A stretch of 64,000 nt of DNA, from the NCBI GenBank assembly GCA_032207245.1, contig CM063502.1:49965904-50029903 (forward strand), read 5' to 3'. The notes beneath the pieces are model-generated. The model saw only the letters and a list, made by a program, of their open reading frames with translations, searched no databases and was not told the origin of the DNA. The translations under genes and the position numbers were made by a program. Positions 60,885-64,000 of this stretch are shown in pieces. Within the stretch, counting starts at the first letter, position 1. Every line of letters begins with the position of its first letter. The stretch is from Pardosa pseudoannulata. Its lineage: Eukaryota; Arthropoda; Arachnida; Araneae; Lycosidae.

Positions 60885-61960
60885 CTGAAACAATCTGTTA
60901 TGCTCGAAATCCCGTTTATTTTTCAATCTATACACCCGATGACAGTACCATACTATTTCTACATCAAACTAATTTGAACTTGTACTTTATTTATAAAAAA
61001 AAAAAACTATTAGATACCATTGGAAAAACTGGGCTGCCAAACTTAGGTAATTCCAACCGTTTGATTGAAAGGCCTTTTATTAGACATACCTCCCACTGAT
61101 AAGAAATGGTAACCATCAAGATAATGCAAAGCTTGTTCCAACAGGAATGAAACCTTAAGATTCATGAACGAAATTCTGTACTACTGTCTAGATCGTGATG
61201 TTGGACTTTGCAGCTCACGCTTTGAAATTTATCACACTAAAAATACTAATATATTATACGTAAGTTTAATAAAATTCTTGCAACGTTCAAAACTTAATTC
61301 TTTCTATATGCAGGAAAACCAACGTTAAGTCTAACAACCCTGAATGTTGGCTTTTCCCTAAAAAACTGTTTTAAGCTCAAAATGAACCCAAAAGTTAAAA
61401 CTGAATATATAAACAGATTTATGTGATTTTCTTGGATAAAAAATAGGAACTTATAACCGTTTTTCCCAAGTTATATGATCGTTAGAGAGTTCAACATCTC
61501 AATATAAGCGTTTTGTTTTCCTTCCAATTTATTAAAATTCTCAGTGGACATTTTGTTTGATTCGTGTGGTGTACATATGTGAACATTGTTCGAAATTAAG
61601 AATTGAGAAACGAGGATGAAGAGTATTATGACTATAGTTAACGTGGTTATGTACCAGCCATATTGGATTCCTCTCGCATCATTTTACCCGAGGAAAATTG
61701 CTTTACTTTTGAGTAGATTCCTTTAAACAAATTTTATAGCCTGATAGAGATCAAAGTTCTTCACAATTAAATTATATTAATGAAAATGCGTACTAGTATA
61801 TCTTTATAGAAAGCAAATATTTACAAGTTATTTCAGAAAATAAATATTTATTCGCACTTTTAAATAAAAAGGTTTAGCAATGCATTATCGATAAAAATTG
61901 CCCGCTCTATCATGGTAAAATTGATATAAAAACGCTTTCAAAAGGTAACATCCTGAACAA
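60885..61960 (+). repeat. Second copy of the 42.6-43.7-kb repeat block
   Basis: Partner of 42595-43700 with the shared words listed there, plus TGCATTATCG and AAATTTATTAAAATT-type stretches. It is not followed by a recognisable copy of the rest of the tandem unit, so this is a partial copy. An 81-codon frame at 60854-61099 starts before it and is not kept in the other copy. Confidence 0.88.
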
Positions 61961-61964
61961 TTTA

Positions 61965-64000
61965 TACCAGAGTTAAACAGACCTAGACAAATCCAATATG
62001 ACCAGTACCCAATTATCTTAACGTCTATTTAGCATAATAGACTTGAACAGCAAGTTTTGTCCTTAAAAAAATATTTTAAAACTTAAAGTAATATTTCAAC
62101 TTATTCTACATTAAATATTAGTTTTATTTATACAAACATTGTTGAAGTAGCAGTATAAACCAAATTCACATCAGTCAAATAGTGATTTGTAATAATTGAC
62201 CCGATAATAAAGTTCATTAGAACTTCAAAATTGGAGTAACTATAAAACGATTTAAAGCGTAATATGGAAAAATCTATGCTCAAAAATTTAATTTGTACGA
62301 AATTGATATAGCTCTTCCGATCTTAAAATAGTACCGAAACTAAGTAACAAAACAAAAAATAATTTCATGAATTCCTTTTCTTAATAGAGAAAATATTAAC
62401 TCTAAAAAATAGGTTTAAAATACTCAGTTATAAATCTGAATTTACTTACCTAAAGAATCAAACTTAGTATTTCCTATCACAATCACCAGACGGCTGAATG
62501 TACGAGATCTTTGCACTTGTAAATCTCCAACATAACATTCAACATGGAAGATAAAGAAAAAGTGAAGGATATCAAATATAAGTTATTCTATTAATAAATG
62601 TATATATTTAAATAATTTAACACAATTTAACATCGTTACTTTTAAATGGAATGGAAAAATACTTTTTAGGAACAGCTGAAAATATTAAACTAAACTCAGA
62701 CAGTTTTACGGAATTTTACTTGTGCTAAGACACATTCTTAAGATAGAAATTTCTATCAAAACACATTGAAAATAAAATTCATCTCATTCACGCTGTTAAC
62801 AGTTATTTCCCCAATTCATTAGATGTTTGCATCCATTGTGGTAAGAATGCTGTACAATTTTTAACATCCAAGCGGAAAGTACGGGTTCGATTTCGAATCA
62901 GACTTCGCCCCCCATTCACATTTGATGTTAGTTTATAACAAGCACACGAACTTCTGCTATGAGTATTACCTACGTTTTATTAGAAATTTTTATTTCTTAT
63001 TTATTGAGAAATGGCCTTTCAATGAACACCAATTTACCCAAATCATAAAACGCTTATATGGAAGTGAATATGCAGTAAGGTAGTGATGTAGACTGATATG
63101 TTGGGGTAAGACACATCAGTTCAAATACTTTTAAAATGTGTCATTAAACTATCTTAATGAGATGCCCACTATCATATAACTGCAAAATGTCAGACCAGAA
63201 AAAATACTGTGGTTAAAAAATGCTGAACCTTACATAATTGCTATAATCAATCAATCATTTTTCAACTTTAGATTTAGCTGCCGGTTATCGGTTTTCTGGA
63301 AAAACTAGTCACACTGCATAAATCGATACGACTAGCTTAACCTTAAATGCTAGTGCACCAAAGATGAATACATGTACATTTAATGTATAGCATTGCATCT
63401 GTCATCTAATGCAGGATGACAAATAAGAACGATTTCTGTAATATAAATAGTAAAATATAAGATAGTATAAAACTCATAACGTAACTATTTTTCACTTAAA
63501 TTTCCTGGAAGATCAGTGGCACTGAGGAAATGTCCATACAACTGCCCTAACATTTAATGTGAGAACACTGACCATGAACGCACATTTTTCAAATACTGCC
63601 ATCGGTGTACAAATTGAGAAATAAACGCGATTTCGATCATACTAGATTGTTTCAGCATTTTTGGCTTTTTTTTAAATATATTTCGCATTGGTTAGATTAA
63701 ATTAGATTTAATTCCAATATTACGAGGTCAAAATGAGGAATAGAGTTCAATCGACATGATAGAGGACGTTTCTGTAATAAAACACACGAGATAAGCAGGA
63801 CGCACCAGTAATCTATTATTTAATGCAAATAGGAAAGAAATTTTTTTACGTAATACCTAAGTTCAGAGATATAGGTAGGAAAATAATGCAGATGATACTT
63901 AAATTTACAATAAGAAATGATTAAATGAGATAGTTAAAAGAATGACGTCATAATGCTAGAAATTTTTTTTATTTTTAAACTATTTATTGTGTGATAGGCC
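61965..64000. other. AT-rich noncoding stretch, possible SINE relic
   Basis: No gene recognised. At about 62860-62910, GCGGAAAGTACGGGTTCGATTTCGA includes a B-box-like GGTTCGATTTC and may be a decayed tRNA-derived SINE. Confidence 0.5.

Overview
This is an AT-rich, gene-poor stretch of nuclear DNA from an animal, most likely a spider. The best evidence is a block of mitochondrial DNA at about 9.25-9.97 kb. It carries the end of cytochrome b, then tRNA-Ser(UGA), then a tRNA-Thr-like sequence, then the end of nad1 on the opposite strand. A tRNA-Thr between tRNA-Ser(UCN) and nad1 is, as I know it, the order typical of most spiders. The fragments read open only with the invertebrate mitochondrial code. 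Very low GC, tRNA-derived SINEs, long CA and TA microsatellites and decayed DNA transposons fit an arthropod intergenic or intronic region. I found no intact nuclear protein-coding gene. Nearly all open frames are short and sit in repeats or AT-rich noise.

Layout. 0-9 kb: AT-rich noncoding DNA with GTAT/TA microsatellites, a 42-bp minisatellite, small hairpins and a GC-richer island (7.78-8.24 kb). 9.2-10.7 kb: the mitochondrial insertion, a piggyBac-like MITE with TTAA ends and a hAT transposase C-terminal remnant. 12-21 kb: a near-perfect hairpin, a Tc1-like transposase remnant, SINEs, a second inverted copy of the TTAA MITE, and an approximately 0.86-kb CT/CA microsatellite block. 22-38 kb: many copies of one SINE family, three with clear target-site duplications. 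This part also holds a broken THAP-domain P-element-like transposase (28.2-30.0 kb) split by a different TTAA MITE.

41-62 kb: a possible LTR or promoter fragment (TATA box and AATAAA), a second tRNA-derived SINE-like element, and a diverged tandem duplication. Two units of about 5 kb (about 43.6-48.3 and 48.3-53.6 kb) are followed by a truncated third start. A related block of about 1 kb occurs at 42.6-43.7 and again at 60.9-61.95 kb. No coding explanation for this duplication was found. A Jockey-like LINE reverse transcriptase fragment (58.7-59.7 kb, minus) and a 134-bp foldback element (56.9 kb) lie between these copies.

The elements do not form a pathway. The window is a layered record of insertions, with nesting (MITE inside transposase, microsatellite inside mitochondrial DNA) that gives relative ages. 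All similarity statements come from reading by eye; no alignment or database search was run.
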